Notes under the pieces: generated by a model | What the model was told of the DNA's origin: nothing | Seen by the model: only the letters and a program-made list of their open reading frames with translations | Database searches by the model: none | Made by a program: the position numbers and the translations under genes | Shown: in pieces, positions 54,894-64,000 of the stretch | Position numbering within the stretch: the first letter of the stretch is position 1 | Layout of the letters: each line of letters starts with the position of its first letter | Origin: an uncultured Draconibacterium sp. | GTDB lineage: Bacteria; Bacteroidota; Bacteroidia; Bacteroidales; Prolixibacteraceae | Assembly: GCF_963674925.1 (NCBI RefSeq) | Contig: NZ_OY771647.1 | Span: 77,501 to 141,500 of the forward strand | Direction: 5' to 3' | Length of the DNA: 64,000 nt

Positions 54894-55649
54894 CTATAAT
54901 GGCATATCACTAAATACAAAAAGATATTGAAAGCCTAAAATCACAAAATACAATACCATTATAAGAGCCATTATAGAAGCAAAAACAATCTCAACCTTTT
55001 TAAAGTTGATAGTTTCACGTTTCTTCTTGTTCAACAGCCAAAAAATAATAAAAACGATGTAAACAAGTGCTGTAAGCAACAGAAAAAGTGAAATTGAGAT
55101 CATAGAATCTGTTCCATTTCCCCTAACCTCTCTATAAACAATTTCATTGCCCAAAACATATCCCTCTACTTGGATTGAAGCAGGATGGCTTCCCGAGTAG
55201 ACCAGTTGAATTTCACATGCAAAATCTGGATCGAAATAATCCCAGCCAAGTCTTATGTCATTGTTATTCACCTTGGACAATTCAAAACCACTAACACCAC
55301 TCTTAACTTCTTTTACAATCCTAAAATCTAATAATTCAACGCTATCAACTAAATTGATTACAATATCGTTCCTTATGTTCTCTTCTTTTATCTCATTCCT
55401 TCCATTGTTCCAGATCACCATATTGGCAGCATATACATTATCATGTACGATCATTGAGTCCTTTGCGATTATCTTGATTTGTGGAGATGACACCGAACTA
55501 TCATAAATTTTTAAAGGCTCTCCGTATACAAAGTAAGCGATCTCATTTTTCGCTATCGACCTAGTATAGTAAAATTGAGAGACAGCAACTGCTGCAACAA
55601 TCCCAAATAATGTCCAAAAGATATTCGATTTAAATATTCTCATTTCCAA
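54894..55649 (-). CDS. Unrecognised membrane protein with a large extracytoplasmic domain
   Basis: I do not recognise this 251-residue protein. It has one membrane segment near 9-28, a beta-rich domain of about 150 residues with no obvious motif (EIAYFVYGEPLKIYDSSVSS; VIWNNGRNEIKEENIRNDI), and two C-terminal membrane segments near 184-206 and 219-245. The region between the last two is a short basic loop (NKKKRETINFKK). It lies 31 bp downstream of another unknown gene on the same strand, probably one operon, beside a tRNA gene. Confidence 0.7.
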   Translation of the reverse strand: MEMRIFKSNIFWTLFGIVAAVAVSQFYYTRSIAKNEIAYFVYGEPLKIYDSSVSSPQIKIIAKDSMIVHDNVYAANMVIWNNGRNEIKEENIRNDIVINLVDSVELLDFRIVKEVKSGVSGFELSKVNNNDIRLGWDYFDPDFACEIQLVYSGSHPASIQVEGYVLGNEIVYREVRGNGTDSMISISLFLLLTALVYIVFIIFWLLNKKKRETINFKKVEIVFASIMALIMVLYFVILGFQYLFVFSDMPL

Positions 55650-55680
55650 ACGCTCAAATAATTATACAATTTAGTCGCTT

Positions 55681-56397
55681 TCACTTATCCTCTGCTCCAA
55701 CATAAACAACAAACTTTCCTTCCTTCTTCCTCTCCAGAATGCCATAACTCAACATTCTCAGCATGAAATTTTCCTTTAGGCTGACCTGATTATAGCACTT
55801 CAGCGCCTTTAGGTCTTTTTGATAAATCTTTCCGTCTCTTGCAATAATATCGAGTAACTCATTTCTTGCTGCTAACTCATCCCAAACCTTTTCAAACTCT
55901 ATGGCTTCATCATCCTTATTGATACAAAAATTGTACACATCTTGCACATTTCTAATCTGACCTTCTGCACCAATGACTGGATAACACTCAAGCAGATATT
56001 GAAGTGAATTAATCAAGATCATATCGACCCGACTTCTCCCAATAAATCCAAGATCGGCAAGTTCCATTAACGGCTCTGACAGCTGCATTAAAGCCTGACT
56101 TTTTTCAATTTCATCTTGAATACCCAGAAACACATTCAAGCTTTCTTCGATCTGAGTTTTATTCATTCCTATCAAATGTTTCCTATACGTCTCTATTATT
56201 GGCGGAATACCCTTATGCCCTAGTTCTCTCTCGAAAACCCAGTTTTCCCCCTTCCGACTAGTCTGAACATTTACTTCAACTTTCTCTTTCTCAGCAGTTT
56301 TATTTTGTCTGTAGAAATACAGCACAACGACTACCCCCACAATAATGAGAATGACAGCTACCATTAGTTTTACATTTAGATACTCAGCATACATCAA
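55681..56397 (-). CDS. Unrecognised single-pass membrane protein with helical cytoplasmic domain
   Basis: A 238-residue protein with one N-terminal membrane helix at about 10-29 (LMVAVILIIVGVVVVLYFYR) and a long, mainly helical soluble domain. The last 60 residues (KDLKALKCYNQVSLKENFML, then SYGILERKKEGKFVVYVG) have the pattern of a winged helix by eye, which may be coincidental. I cannot name a family. It precedes the other unknown membrane protein gene by 31 bp; they may form a two-part system. Confidence 0.7.
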   Translation of the reverse strand: MMYAEYLNVKLMVAVILIIVGVVVVLYFYRQNKTAEKEKVEVNVQTSRKGENWVFERELGHKGIPPIIETYRKHLIGMNKTQIEESLNVFLGIQDEIEKSQALMQLSEPLMELADLGFIGRSRVDMILINSLQYLLECYPVIGAEGQIRNVQDVYNFCINKDDEAIEFEKVWDELAARNELLDIIARDGKIYQKDLKALKCYNQVSLKENFMLRMLSYGILERKKEGKFVVYVGAEDK

Positions 56398-56535
56398 ATA
56401 TAATCAGATAATTAATGTTATGAAAGCAATATTTTACAAAGAAGTTAATTACTCCAACCATAACCATCCAAGACAACATCCCTTTTCAAAAATAGCCTCA
56501 TTTTTGACGCCCCAATAAAGACACTGGATACCGTT

Positions 56536-56592
56536 CCCAAAGTACTACCCCCCCTTCGTGCCTTGCCCCCCCTATCCAAACGCAATACCCCC
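56536..56592 (-). other. Cluster of G-runs (minus strand)
   Basis: Four C-runs on the plus strand, CCC (56536-56538), seven C at 56548-56554, seven C at 56566-56572 and five C at 56588-56592, stand out in an AT-rich setting. The minus strand could form a G-quadruplex with long loops. Confidence 0.4.
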
Positions 56593-56876
56593 GACATGAA
56601 TTATGGAACTCTAATAGACACAACCAATCAATTCTTCATATCAACAATAATAGAGCATTTACTCTTCTTTTTAACATTTGACCTTAATGATCCAAAAGGG
56701 TTGAAAATACAAGGTTCACAGATTGTTTTTATGACTGATAAAAATTGGAAAGTACACATTTCTGTCAACAAGAATTACAGGCTTGAATGCTCACATCTTT
56801 TATCTTAATTGAAAACTCCTTAAAGTATCTAAAAGATTAATTTTATTTCCTCTTAAACTACCACCAATCCTGTACA

Positions 56877-56907
56877 TTTGAGCATGAGCGTTATATTTCT
56901 ATCTTTG
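56877..56907 (+). promoter_or_regulatory. Promoter of the ECF sigma/FecR locus
   Basis: TTTG at 56877-56880, a 19-nt spacer and TATCTTTG at 56900-56907 form an exact TTG-N19-TAnnTTTG promoter. A GGAGGA ribosome-binding sequence at 56915-56920 lies nine bases before the ATG at 56930. That is unusually strong for this phylum. Confidence 0.85.
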
Positions 56908-56929
56908 AGGCTTCGGAGGACAGAAACAT

Positions 56930-57532
56930 ATGGGGAGTAATAAGTCGGAGAATATCTATTCTGAGGACGATTTAATCAGGCGTATTCTGAAAGGAGACAA
57001 TGAAGCATTTTCTCTGATTTATGATCGTTATGCCAACGAATTATTATCTTATGGAGTTGGACTGGGTTTCGACAAAGAAACTTTAAAAGATACCATTCAG
57101 GATATTTTTGCAAGAATTTACGATAATCCAAACTATTTAAAGGATATACGAAACTTAAAAGCATACTTTTTCCGCTCGTTAAAAAACCAACTCATAAACA
57201 TACGCAAAGCTCAAACTGATGTTGTAGAAATCTCAAAACGTGAACTGGAATTTTCTGTTTCAGTAACCGTTCTGGATGAGTTAATTGAAGACGAGGACCG
57301 CCTTTATTTAAAAACAGAAGTAGAAAAATATTTGAACTGCTTAACCAGCAGGCAACGCGAAGCAATTTATCTTCGTTTTATTCAAGAACTTAGCTACGAC
57401 GAAATAGCAACACTCCTCAATTTAAGCCCTCATGCTGCCCGCAAACTAACATCTCGTGCCATTTTACGCATTCGAAAGGAAAATATTCCCGTTATTATGC
57501 TTTTCGCATCTCTCTATTCTTCTCAATTGTAA
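56930..57532 (+). CDS. ECF-type RNA polymerase sigma factor of the SusCD locus
   Basis: A 200-residue sigma-70 family factor of the Bacteroidota-specific ECF group. Region 2 is ILKGDNEAFSLIYDRYANEL with TIQDIFARIYDNPNYLKD. Region 4 is LTSRQREAIYLRFIQELSYDE, then LNLSPHAARKLTSRAILRIR. It is followed after 75 bp by a FecR-type anti-sigma gene and then by susC and susD. It is probably released when a substrate binds the outer-membrane receptor. Confidence 0.94.
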   Translation: MGSNKSENIYSEDDLIRRILKGDNEAFSLIYDRYANELLSYGVGLGFDKETLKDTIQDIFARIYDNPNYLKDIRNLKAYFFRSLKNQLINIRKAQTDVVEISKRELEFSVSVTVLDELIEDEDRLYLKTEVEKYLNCLTSRQREAIYLRFIQELSYDEIATLLNLSPHAARKLTSRAILRIRKENIPVIMLFASLYSSQL

Positions 57533-57607
57533 CCAAAAAGCTTTTTTTTCTTTCTTTTTTCTTTAAAAATGGGGACAAAAATATGGTTTTGTTGTCTTGT
57601 TAGTATC

Positions 57608-58801
57608 ATGGAAAGAAAATATGCCAATTACAATGCGATACAATTCGCTTCTGATCCGTATTTTTTGCAATGGCAAATGTCAGGCGATGATGAATCGAAT
57701 ACATTTTGGGAATCTTATCGAAAAAAGCATCCTGAGAAAGAAAAAGATATTCAAGATGCAATACGGATTGTAAAATCAATTCGAATAAACGATGTCAGGT
57801 TCACTGAAGAGGAACTGAAACAGGAACGGCTCAAAATAATTTCAAGAGCTGAACCTAAAATCAAACTTAAAAGAAACAGGTTTATAGTTGCTGCTACTGC
57901 CGCCGCTTGTTTCTTATTGTTGGTTATAAGCTACCTGTTTTTGGGCAAAGATCCGAAGCCAGTTTTACTTTCCGAAGAACAACAGGCATACCCGCCTATT
58001 GAAAGCAAAGATATCGTACTAAGCATTTCGGGCGATAGTATTGTAACATTCGATGAAAATACCGATGTAAAAATTGACAAGCGGGGGAGCTTAATTGTAA
58101 GCGAAAGCAACCAAAAGGCATTGTTCTCCCACGAAGCGGATCCCCTAAAAAACGAAGCGGATCCTGTAATGAATAAACTTGTGGTTCCCCGGGGCAAGCG
58201 TTCGTCACTGGTACTGGCAGATGGTAGCAAAATCTGGATAAACTCAGGTTCAACGCTCGAATTCCCATCGGGTTTTATCACCAACCAACGATTAATAAAA
58301 GTTGAGGGCGAAATTTTTATAGAAGTAGCAAAAAACGATACAAAACCTTTTACCGTGCGCACCGAAAAATTCGATGTTATAGTAACCGGAACGACATTTA
58401 ATGTTACGGCCTACAACGACGAAACAACACAAAGAGTTGTTCTGGTAGAAGGATCAGTAAAAATAGATGTAGAAAACAAACCTACCATGAACCTGGAGCC
58501 CAACGACAAATTTAGTCTCACAGGCGACCAGGCCGAAAAACAGAAAGTTGATGTGTACGACTACATTTCGTGGAAAGACGGAATTTACCGTTTTGCCGGA
58601 GATTCTCTGGAAAACGTATTGAAACGATTATCGAGGTATTATGATGTGAACTTCGTTTGCGACGACGATGTTAAAAACATGCAGCTACGCGGGAAGCTTG
58701 CTTTAATGGAAGATTTTACTTCGGTTTTAGATAACATTGAAGTAATTGTTCCGATAAAATATGAGATTGAAAAAGATAAAATATTGATTCGAAAAAAATG
58801 A
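57608..58801 (+). CDS. FecR-family anti-sigma / signal transducer
   Basis: This single-pass inner-membrane protein controls the sigma factor upstream. I chose the ATG at 57608; the longer frame at 57569 adds 13 hydrophobic residues with no family match. The 397-residue protein has a cytoplasmic N-terminal part, a membrane helix at about 91-112 and a FecR domain (VPRGKRSSLVLADGSKIWIN; VTGTTFNVTAYNDE). A C-terminal STN-like or DUF4974 region follows (ENVLKRLSRYYDVNFVCDD). A short internal repeat HEADPLKNEADPVMNK is present near 177-192. Confidence 0.93.
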   Translation: MERKYANYNAIQFASDPYFLQWQMSGDDESNTFWESYRKKHPEKEKDIQDAIRIVKSIRINDVRFTEEELKQERLKIISRAEPKIKLKRNRFIVAATAAACFLLLVISYLFLGKDPKPVLLSEEQQAYPPIESKDIVLSISGDSIVTFDENTDVKIDKRGSLIVSESNQKALFSHEADPLKNEADPVMNKLVVPRGKRSSLVLADGSKIWINSGSTLEFPSGFITNQRLIKVEGEIFIEVAKNDTKPFTVRTEKFDVIVTGTTFNVTAYNDETTQRVVLVEGSVKIDVENKPTMNLEPNDKFSLTGDQAEKQKVDVYDYISWKDGIYRFAGDSLENVLKRLSRYYDVNFVCDDDVKNMQLRGKLALMEDFTSVLDNIEVIVPIKYEIEKDKILIRKK

Positions 58802-59046
58802 TGTGCCTATGACAATTAAGACCAGTGAAAAAAGTGAAGTAAAAAAGCAGATGCTTAAATGGGCAATCTGCGGAAGAAACAAAAGCGAACCTGCTTAAAT
58901 TTCTCAGGTTTCGCCAGGGATTCCAATCCCGAAAAGCAAGCTGGTATATAAAAAAGAGTCGAATAATACCGCCATATTATCCGACCCCAAATATTGAGCT
59001 TGCCCCATAAATAAATAGTAGAGCAAATTAATATCAATACAAATGT

Positions 59047-62000
59047 ATGAAAGATAATGAATATGTAAAATCCTTGTCAGTTGACAATTATTCCCATATT
59101 TTAAGAGTTATGCGAATTACCATCTTTATTCTGTTTGTTAGTGCAACATGTGCTTTTTCAAACTCATACTCTCAGCAAACGTTTTTTTCTTTTGAAATAA
59201 AAGAGAAGACGATTTGGGATGTTTTTAATCAGATCGAAAATTCAAGCGAATATGTTTTTCTTTTCGCCGATGAACTTTCTCCTGATCTTCAGCAAAAAGT
59301 AAGTGTCAAAGTCGAAGAAAAAACCTTAGATAGGGTATTGGATGAGGTTTTCAAGGCAACAAAACTGGCTTATAAAATTAACGACCGCCAGGTTCTCATT
59401 TCAAAAAAGGAAACCGAAGCATCTGATTGGCCAAATCAGCCGCAAAACAGTAAAACCATTAAGGGTAAGGTTGTTGACGAAGACGGCGAACCTTTGCCCG
59501 GAGCTACCGTTACAACAAAATCAGAACCAATAATTGGTACAGCAACCAATGCCGACGGAGCGTTTTCGATACAAATTCCCGAAGAAACCGAAGTTCTGGT
59601 TGTATCATTTGTTGGAATGAAAAGCCAAAACCTCGTACTTGACGAAGGGAAATTATTGTACAATGTTGTTATGGACCCCGTGGTAAACGACATTTCTGAG
59701 GTTATTGCTACCGGTTATTTTGTTCGGAAAAAAGACGATTTTACGGGATCGGCCATAACCGTAACTCAAGAAGAGTTAAAAACCATTGCTCCCGGAAATG
59801 TCCTGCAAAGTTTAGAGGCGTTTGATCCATCGTTTAAAATTGTTGAAAGCAATTTGCTGGGATCGAATCCAAACCGTTTACCAAACATTAATGTACGCGG
59901 TGCCTCATCTATTCCTGCCGGCTCAGGCGATATTATCCGCCGCGACAATATTGGCAGTAATGTTAATATGCCAACATTTATTCTCGACGGTTACGAGGTT
60001 GGTGTTGAGAAAGTGTATGACCTTGATATTAACAGGATCGAATCGATTACCGTTTTAAAAGATGCGGCCGCTACCGCAATTTACGGATCGAGGGCGGCAA
60101 ATGGAGTGGTAGTTATTACAACCGTTTCTCCAAAAGAAGGCGAACTAAGGGTTTCGTATAATATGAATATTAACCTTAGCGCACCCGATTTGGGTTCTTA
60201 CAATGTGTTAAATGCCGCCGATAAACTCGAGTACGAAAGGCTGGCCGGCCTTTACGAGTATAATGGTTCAATAAGTCAGGATGAATTGGATGAACTGTAT
60301 AACCAGAAAAAATACAACGTAATAAGTGGTGTTAATACCTATTGGCTTTCGCAACCTGTCCGGAATGCGGTTGGTTCGAATCACTCGCTTTATATCGAAG
60401 GTGGAAGCGAAACCATACGTTATGGTGTTAATTTGTTGTACCAAAATAATCCCGGGGTTATGGAAGGATCAAAAAGGGATCGTTTTGGTGTAGGCAGTGA
60501 TTTATCCTATAATTTGAACGATAAATTTTTATTCAAAAATAATCTGAGCGTAACCCAGGTTAATGGTGCTGAATCGCCATACGGTAGTTTTGCCGGCTAT
60601 GTGCGAATGAATCCGTATTACCCGAAAACAGATGAAAACGGCAGCATTATTCGCGAAATAGATTCGTGGACTGATAGAAGTGGGGCCAACGGCTCGGAGA
60701 GTACTGAAGTTGTGCTTAACCCTTTGTACGAAGGAACACTGAACAGTTTCAATAAAAACAAGTACACAGAGATAATCGATGCTTTTTCTGTTGACTGGCA
60801 CATTTCTGATGCATTAAGAGTTAAGGGTTTAATGAGCTTAACCCACAAGCAAACCGAGCAAGATGTCTTTATTTCGCCGCTTAGTAATTACTATTACTTC
60901 TATTCAACTGAAGATTTGGATAAGCGTGGTGAATATGATTACAGTGCAAGCACCCAAACCACCATTGACGGTAATATTACAGCCACATACAGCAAAGGTT
61001 TTGGCAGTCACTTTCTGAACGTTGCTTTGGGAGCAAATATCCGTCAGTTTGAATACGATTTAAAAGGAATGGCTGCTACAGGGTTCTCGAACGACCGCCT
61101 TATAAACATTGGGTTTGCCAACGGCTACAAAGAAGATACAACGCCATGGAGCAGTGCAAGCATGGAAAGACTTTTTGGCTCGTTTTTAAACGTAAATTAC
61201 TCTTTTAAAAACAAGTACCTGGTTGATGTTTCATTTCGTGCTGATGGTTCTTCAAAATTTGGATCAGATAATAAGGTCGCTCCGTTTTATTCGATGGGTG
61301 TAGGATGGAATTTGCACCGCGAGAATTTTATGAAGGATATAAATTGGTTAAGCCAGTTGCGATTAAAAGCGAATACCGGTTTAACAGGTTCGGTATCTTT
61401 TGATCCTTACATGTCGAATACATTGTATGGCTACTACAAAGACAACTGGTATTCTACAGGTGTTGGTGCAATTGTAACTCAGTACGGTAACGAAGACCTG
61501 AAGTGGCAACGCACAAAAACTTACGATGTTCAGGTTGATCTTGGATTGCTGAATGATCGTTTGTATTTCTCGGGACATTTGTACAACAAACTAACCGAAG
61601 ATATGCTGACGGATATTACACTTCCGCCTTCAACCGGTTTTTCTTCGTATAAAGCAAATTTGGGCGATATCAAAAACAAAGGTTTCGAGATCAGTACAAA
61701 ACTAAATGTGGTTAAAACCAAAGACTGGAATGTTTCGTTAAACGGAAACTTTGTACACAACGAAAACACGCTGGTAAAAATTTCGAATTCGCTGAAAGCC
61801 TTTAACGAAAATGTTGATGAGGCACAAAACAGCGACGATTACAAAGGTGTTCCGCTGTTGCGTTATAACGAAGGCCAGTCGTTAAACACTATTTACGCCG
61901 TTCGTTCGAGAGGGATTGACCCGGAGAACGGGAAAGAAATATTTATTAAAAAAGACGGAACATTAACCTACGATTGGGATGTTGCAGATGTTGTGCCGAT

Positions 62001-62463
62001 TAAAGACGGTACACCAACTCTTGAAGGTTATTTTGGAGGCAGTGTTTATTTTAAAGGCTTTTTGTTAAGCTGTACTTTCCGCTCATATTTTGGCGGCTAT
62101 AACTACAACCAAACATTGGTCGACCGCGTTGAAAATGCCAGCCCTCGATACAATGTTGACGAACGTGCCCTGGAAAACCGCTGGAAGCAGCCCGGAGATG
62201 TGGCTTTGTACAAAGATATTTCTGACCTTGGAACAACCTACGTAACCGAGCGCTTTATTCAAAAGGATAATGTTCTTGAGTTGAACTCAGTGTACTTTTC
62301 GTATGATTTTGATAAAGACTGGATTAAAAAGTTCAGCCTCGAAAACCTGCGTGCAGCAATTACGCTGAATGATGTTTGGCGCGCCTCATCTATTGATGTC
62401 GAACGGGGAATTGATTACCCTTTTGCGCGGAATTTTACATTTTCAATTCAGACCACTTTTTAA
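59047..62463 (+). CDS. SusC/RagA-type TonB-dependent receptor with STN domain
   Basis: A 1138-residue outer-membrane receptor for a polymer, probably a glycan. After the signal at about 22-44, residues 48-120 form an STN (secretin/TonB N-terminal) domain that can contact FecR. A carboxypeptidase-regulatory-like domain follows from about 138 (TIKGKVVDEDGEPLPGATVT), then the plug from about 226 with VLKDAAATAIYGSRAANGVV. The beta-barrel ends in FSIQTTF. The full-length STN-containing form fits a sigma/FecR-regulated receptor. The ligand is unknown. Confidence 0.95.
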   Translation: MKDNEYVKSLSVDNYSHILRVMRITIFILFVSATCAFSNSYSQQTFFSFEIKEKTIWDVFNQIENSSEYVFLFADELSPDLQQKVSVKVEEKTLDRVLDEVFKATKLAYKINDRQVLISKKETEASDWPNQPQNSKTIKGKVVDEDGEPLPGATVTTKSEPIIGTATNADGAFSIQIPEETEVLVVSFVGMKSQNLVLDEGKLLYNVVMDPVVNDISEVIATGYFVRKKDDFTGSAITVTQEELKTIAPGNVLQSLEAFDPSFKIVESNLLGSNPNRLPNINVRGASSIPAGSGDIIRRDNIGSNVNMPTFILDGYEVGVEKVYDLDINRIESITVLKDAAATAIYGSRAANGVVVITTVSPKEGELRVSYNMNINLSAPDLGSYNVLNAADKLEYERLAGLYEYNGSISQDELDELYNQKKYNVISGVNTYWLSQPVRNAVGSNHSLYIEGGSETIRYGVNLLYQNNPGVMEGSKRDRFGVGSDLSYNLNDKFLFKNNLSVTQVNGAESPYGSFAGYVRMNPYYPKTDENGSIIREIDSWTDRSGANGSESTEVVLNPLYEGTLNSFNKNKYTEIIDAFSVDWHISDALRVKGLMSLTHKQTEQDVFISPLSNYYYFYSTEDLDKRGEYDYSASTQTTIDGNITATYSKGFGSHFLNVALGANIRQFEYDLKGMAATGFSNDRLINIGFANGYKEDTTPWSSASMERLFGSFLNVNYSFKNKYLVDVSFRADGSSKFGSDNKVAPFYSMGVGWNLHRENFMKDINWLSQLRLKANTGLTGSVSFDPYMSNTLYGYYKDNWYSTGVGAIVTQYGNEDLKWQRTKTYDVQVDLGLLNDRLYFSGHLYNKLTEDMLTDITLPPSTGFSSYKANLGDIKNKGFEISTKLNVVKTKDWNVSLNGNFVHNENTLVKISNSLKAFNENVDEAQNSDDYKGVPLLRYNEGQSLNTIYAVRSRGIDPENGKEIFIKKDGTLTYDWDVADVVPIKDGTPTLEGYFGGSVYFKGFLLSCTFRSYFGGYNYNQTLVDRVENASPRYNVDERALENRWKQPGDVALYKDISDLGTTYVTERFIQKDNVLELNSVYFSYDFDKDWIKKFSLENLRAAITLNDVWRASSIDVERGIDYPFARNFTFSIQTTF

Positions 62464-62473
62464 ACGAATTTAG

Positions 62474-63943
62474 ATGATGAAAAATTTATTATACACAGCA
62501 ATTTTATTACTCCTGATGACTTCGTGCAACGAGTGGCTTGACATTCAGCCTGAAGCATCAGTGAGCGAAAAAGAATTGTTTTCAACACGAGAAGGTTTTT
62601 ACGAAGCACTTAACGGAATTTACACCCGCAGTTCGCAGGCCGATTTGTATGGTGGCGAGTTTTCGGTTGGTACTACCGGAGTGTTGGCTCAGAATTATTC
62701 CAACAGCGTTTACGATTACACCTTTTATCAGAAAACATCGCTTTACGATTATACAGATCAGGATTTTAAAAACAGACGCAATGGCATTTGGGGCGCTGCT
62801 TACAACGCTATTGCCAATTGTAACCTTATCCTCGAAAACATCGACGAACAAAAAAATCTGTTTGCCGAAAATGAATTCGAAATGATAAAAGGCGAAGTAC
62901 TGGCGCTTCGGGCTTACCTGCATTTTGATATGCTTCGTATGTTTGGCCCTTCGTATTTGACAGGAGCCGCCGAGCCGGCCATCCCGTACGTAACAAGTTA
63001 CAGCAACAAAGTAACCGAATTATTAACGGTATCAGAGATTTGTACGCTTACAATTGCTGATCTGGAAGCTGCAAAAGAGTTGTTGGAAAACGATCTGATC
63101 AGAACCGAAGATTATGTAGTTGGGTATCCGGGCGAAGAGGATGTAACGGAAACCGACAATCCGCTATTGTTTTTACAGAACCGGAGACACCGTTTAAATT
63201 ACTATGCGGTTTGTGGCGAGTTGGCGCGGGTATATTTATATGTTGCCGACTACCCAAAGGCATTAACAAATGCTGAAATCGTAATAAACTCGGATAAATT
63301 TCCGTGGGTCGATGTTGCTGATTTACTCGAAGCCGACCCGCAGCTGAAAGACCGGATCATGTATAGCGAATTAATTTTTGGTTGGTATGCCGACGGGCAG
63401 GAGACAAACCTTTACAACCGGTTTAACAGTGTTGTTACCGGTCAGTATATCGACTATAACGCCGCCCGCTCGTTTTACGAAGTAGGAGGAGTTGGAGCTG
63501 AAGATTACCGTTTTAAAGCCTGGTTTACACAAGTAGCCAGTAGCAACAATGGTTCGCGTTACCAGATAAACAAGTTTTTACGCGACGAAGATCTTAATTT
63601 GCATCCGCTTGTAATTCCGGGTATCCGACTTGGCGAAATCTATTTTATTGCTGCTGAAAGCGCTTACAGTACCGATCCGGAAAAAGCCTGGATGTATTTA
63701 AATACACTGCGTTTTCGCCGTGGTATTGGAAATGAATTGAACGAAAGCACTGAGAATATCGATTTTACTACTGAGATATTGAAGGAATACCGCAAAGAAA
63801 CGTTTGCCGAAGGCCAACTGTTTTTTGCCTACAAAAGGCTTAATGCAACTATTATCGGGCAGAATAATACATCGTATGGTCCTGACCCCGAAATATTTAA
63901 TATCCCGTTTCCTGAGGATGAAATCGAATTTGGAAATCGTTAG
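62474..63943 (+). CDS. SusD/RagB-family nutrient-binding lipoprotein
   Basis: The 489-residue surface lipoprotein that captures the ligand and closes over SusC. The signal ends at LLLMTSCNEWLDIQPEASVS. TPR-like helices are seen as FDMLRMFGPSY, YYAVCGELARVYLYVADYPK and LRFRRGIG. The C-terminal ETFAEGQLFFAYKRLNA region is typical. It starts 11 bp after susC. No enzyme genes of the pathway are visible before the window ends, so the substrate cannot be predicted. Confidence 0.95.
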   Translation: MMKNLLYTAILLLLMTSCNEWLDIQPEASVSEKELFSTREGFYEALNGIYTRSSQADLYGGEFSVGTTGVLAQNYSNSVYDYTFYQKTSLYDYTDQDFKNRRNGIWGAAYNAIANCNLILENIDEQKNLFAENEFEMIKGEVLALRAYLHFDMLRMFGPSYLTGAAEPAIPYVTSYSNKVTELLTVSEICTLTIADLEAAKELLENDLIRTEDYVVGYPGEEDVTETDNPLLFLQNRRHRLNYYAVCGELARVYLYVADYPKALTNAEIVINSDKFPWVDVADLLEADPQLKDRIMYSELIFGWYADGQETNLYNRFNSVVTGQYIDYNAARSFYEVGGVGAEDYRFKAWFTQVASSNNGSRYQINKFLRDEDLNLHPLVIPGIRLGEIYFIAAESAYSTDPEKAWMYLNTLRFRRGIGNELNESTENIDFTTEILKEYRKETFAEGQLFFAYKRLNATIIGQNNTSYGPDPEIFNIPFPEDEIEFGNR

Positions 63944-63988
63944 TATAAACCAGGTTTAACCGGTTAATGCCGGAAAACCAGGTTTATA
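63944..63988 (+). terminator. Long hairpin after susD
   Basis: TATAAACCAGGTTT and AAACCAGGTTTATA form a stem with one central A-A mismatch, continued inside by CCGG/CCGG around TTAATG. It begins directly at the susD stop. No T-tract follows in the window, so it may partly terminate or protect the susCD transcript. Confidence 0.55.
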
Positions 63989-64000
63989 ATAGTAACATAC

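Larger units (their letters stand above)
56398..56929. other. Gene-free region ahead of the sigma factor
   Basis: 532 bp. It contains C-rich runs at 56536-56592 and the promoter at 56877-56907, listed separately. The plus frame at 56563-56808 (81 codons) has no recognisable domain and no ribosome-binding site; I do not annotate it. Confidence 0.55.

Noticed and set aside
56563..56808. An 81-codon frame upstream of the sigma factor
   Set aside because: It starts within C-rich runs, has no ribosome-binding site and no recognisable domain.

Overview
The window is a 64 kb chromosomal stretch of a nitrogen-fixing member of the Bacteroidota, probably of the Prolixibacteraceae/Marinilabiliales type. 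The evidence is the Bacteroidota promoter consensus (TTG-N19-TAnnTTTG) at several genes, an ECF sigma/FecR/SusC/SusD locus, lipoprotein and TonB paralogues of that phylum, and scarce Shine-Dalgarno sequences. The family-level placement is inference; the 16S rRNA gene in the window would settle it.

Positions 1-2700 hold the start of an rRNA operon on the minus strand: three tandem promoters, 16S, tRNA-Ile(GAT) and tRNA-Ala(TGC), with 23S beyond the left edge. Positions 2694-18180 are an almost continuous minus-strand nitrogen fixation block. Read in transcription order it is nifH, nifI1, nifI2, nifD, nifK, nifE, nifN, nifB, a NifX-like gene, a thioredoxin-like 2Fe-2S ferredoxin, nifV, an outer-membrane porin, a small helical protein, then modA, modB and modC. 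This is the compact anaerobe-type arrangement: PII-like NifI proteins lie between nifH and nifD, and NifD has an anaerobe-type insertion. No nifU, nifS, nifW, nifZ, nifM or draTG is present. NifHDK are the enzyme, NifENBV and the NifX-like protein make the FeMo cofactor, and ModABC brings in molybdate. A sigma-54 -24/-12 promoter sits just upstream of nifH.

Positions 18181-19784 hold an unrecognised 244-residue gene divergent from nifH. It is flanked by three copies of a palindromic element of the form CCTACA-N4-TGTAGG, the most interesting unexplained signal in the window. Positions 19785-26035 are a marR-adaptor-RND-TolC efflux operon. At 26630-28204 lies a GAF-AAA+-Fis sigma-54 activator whose helix-turn-helix resembles NifA of anaerobes; it is the likely activator of the nif promoter.

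Positions 28434-51792 are mainly housekeeping genes in mixed orientation: a polyprenol-phosphate glycosyltransferase, an ECF sigma factor with an overlapping membrane partner, pyrC, rmuC, ung, a FabH-like synthase, lpxH, a thioredoxin-fold lipoprotein lacking its cysteines, ribF, an EEP-family protein, prmC, ribD, cardiolipin synthase, a PLP-dependent dehydratase, PrsW, SMP-30, purine nucleoside phosphorylase, lpxK, sppA and folK. Then come hflX and two tandem tonB paralogues. A tRNA-Ala(GGC) at 54713 is followed by two unrecognised membrane proteins. The window ends with an ECF sigma/FecR/SusC/SusD nutrient-uptake locus.
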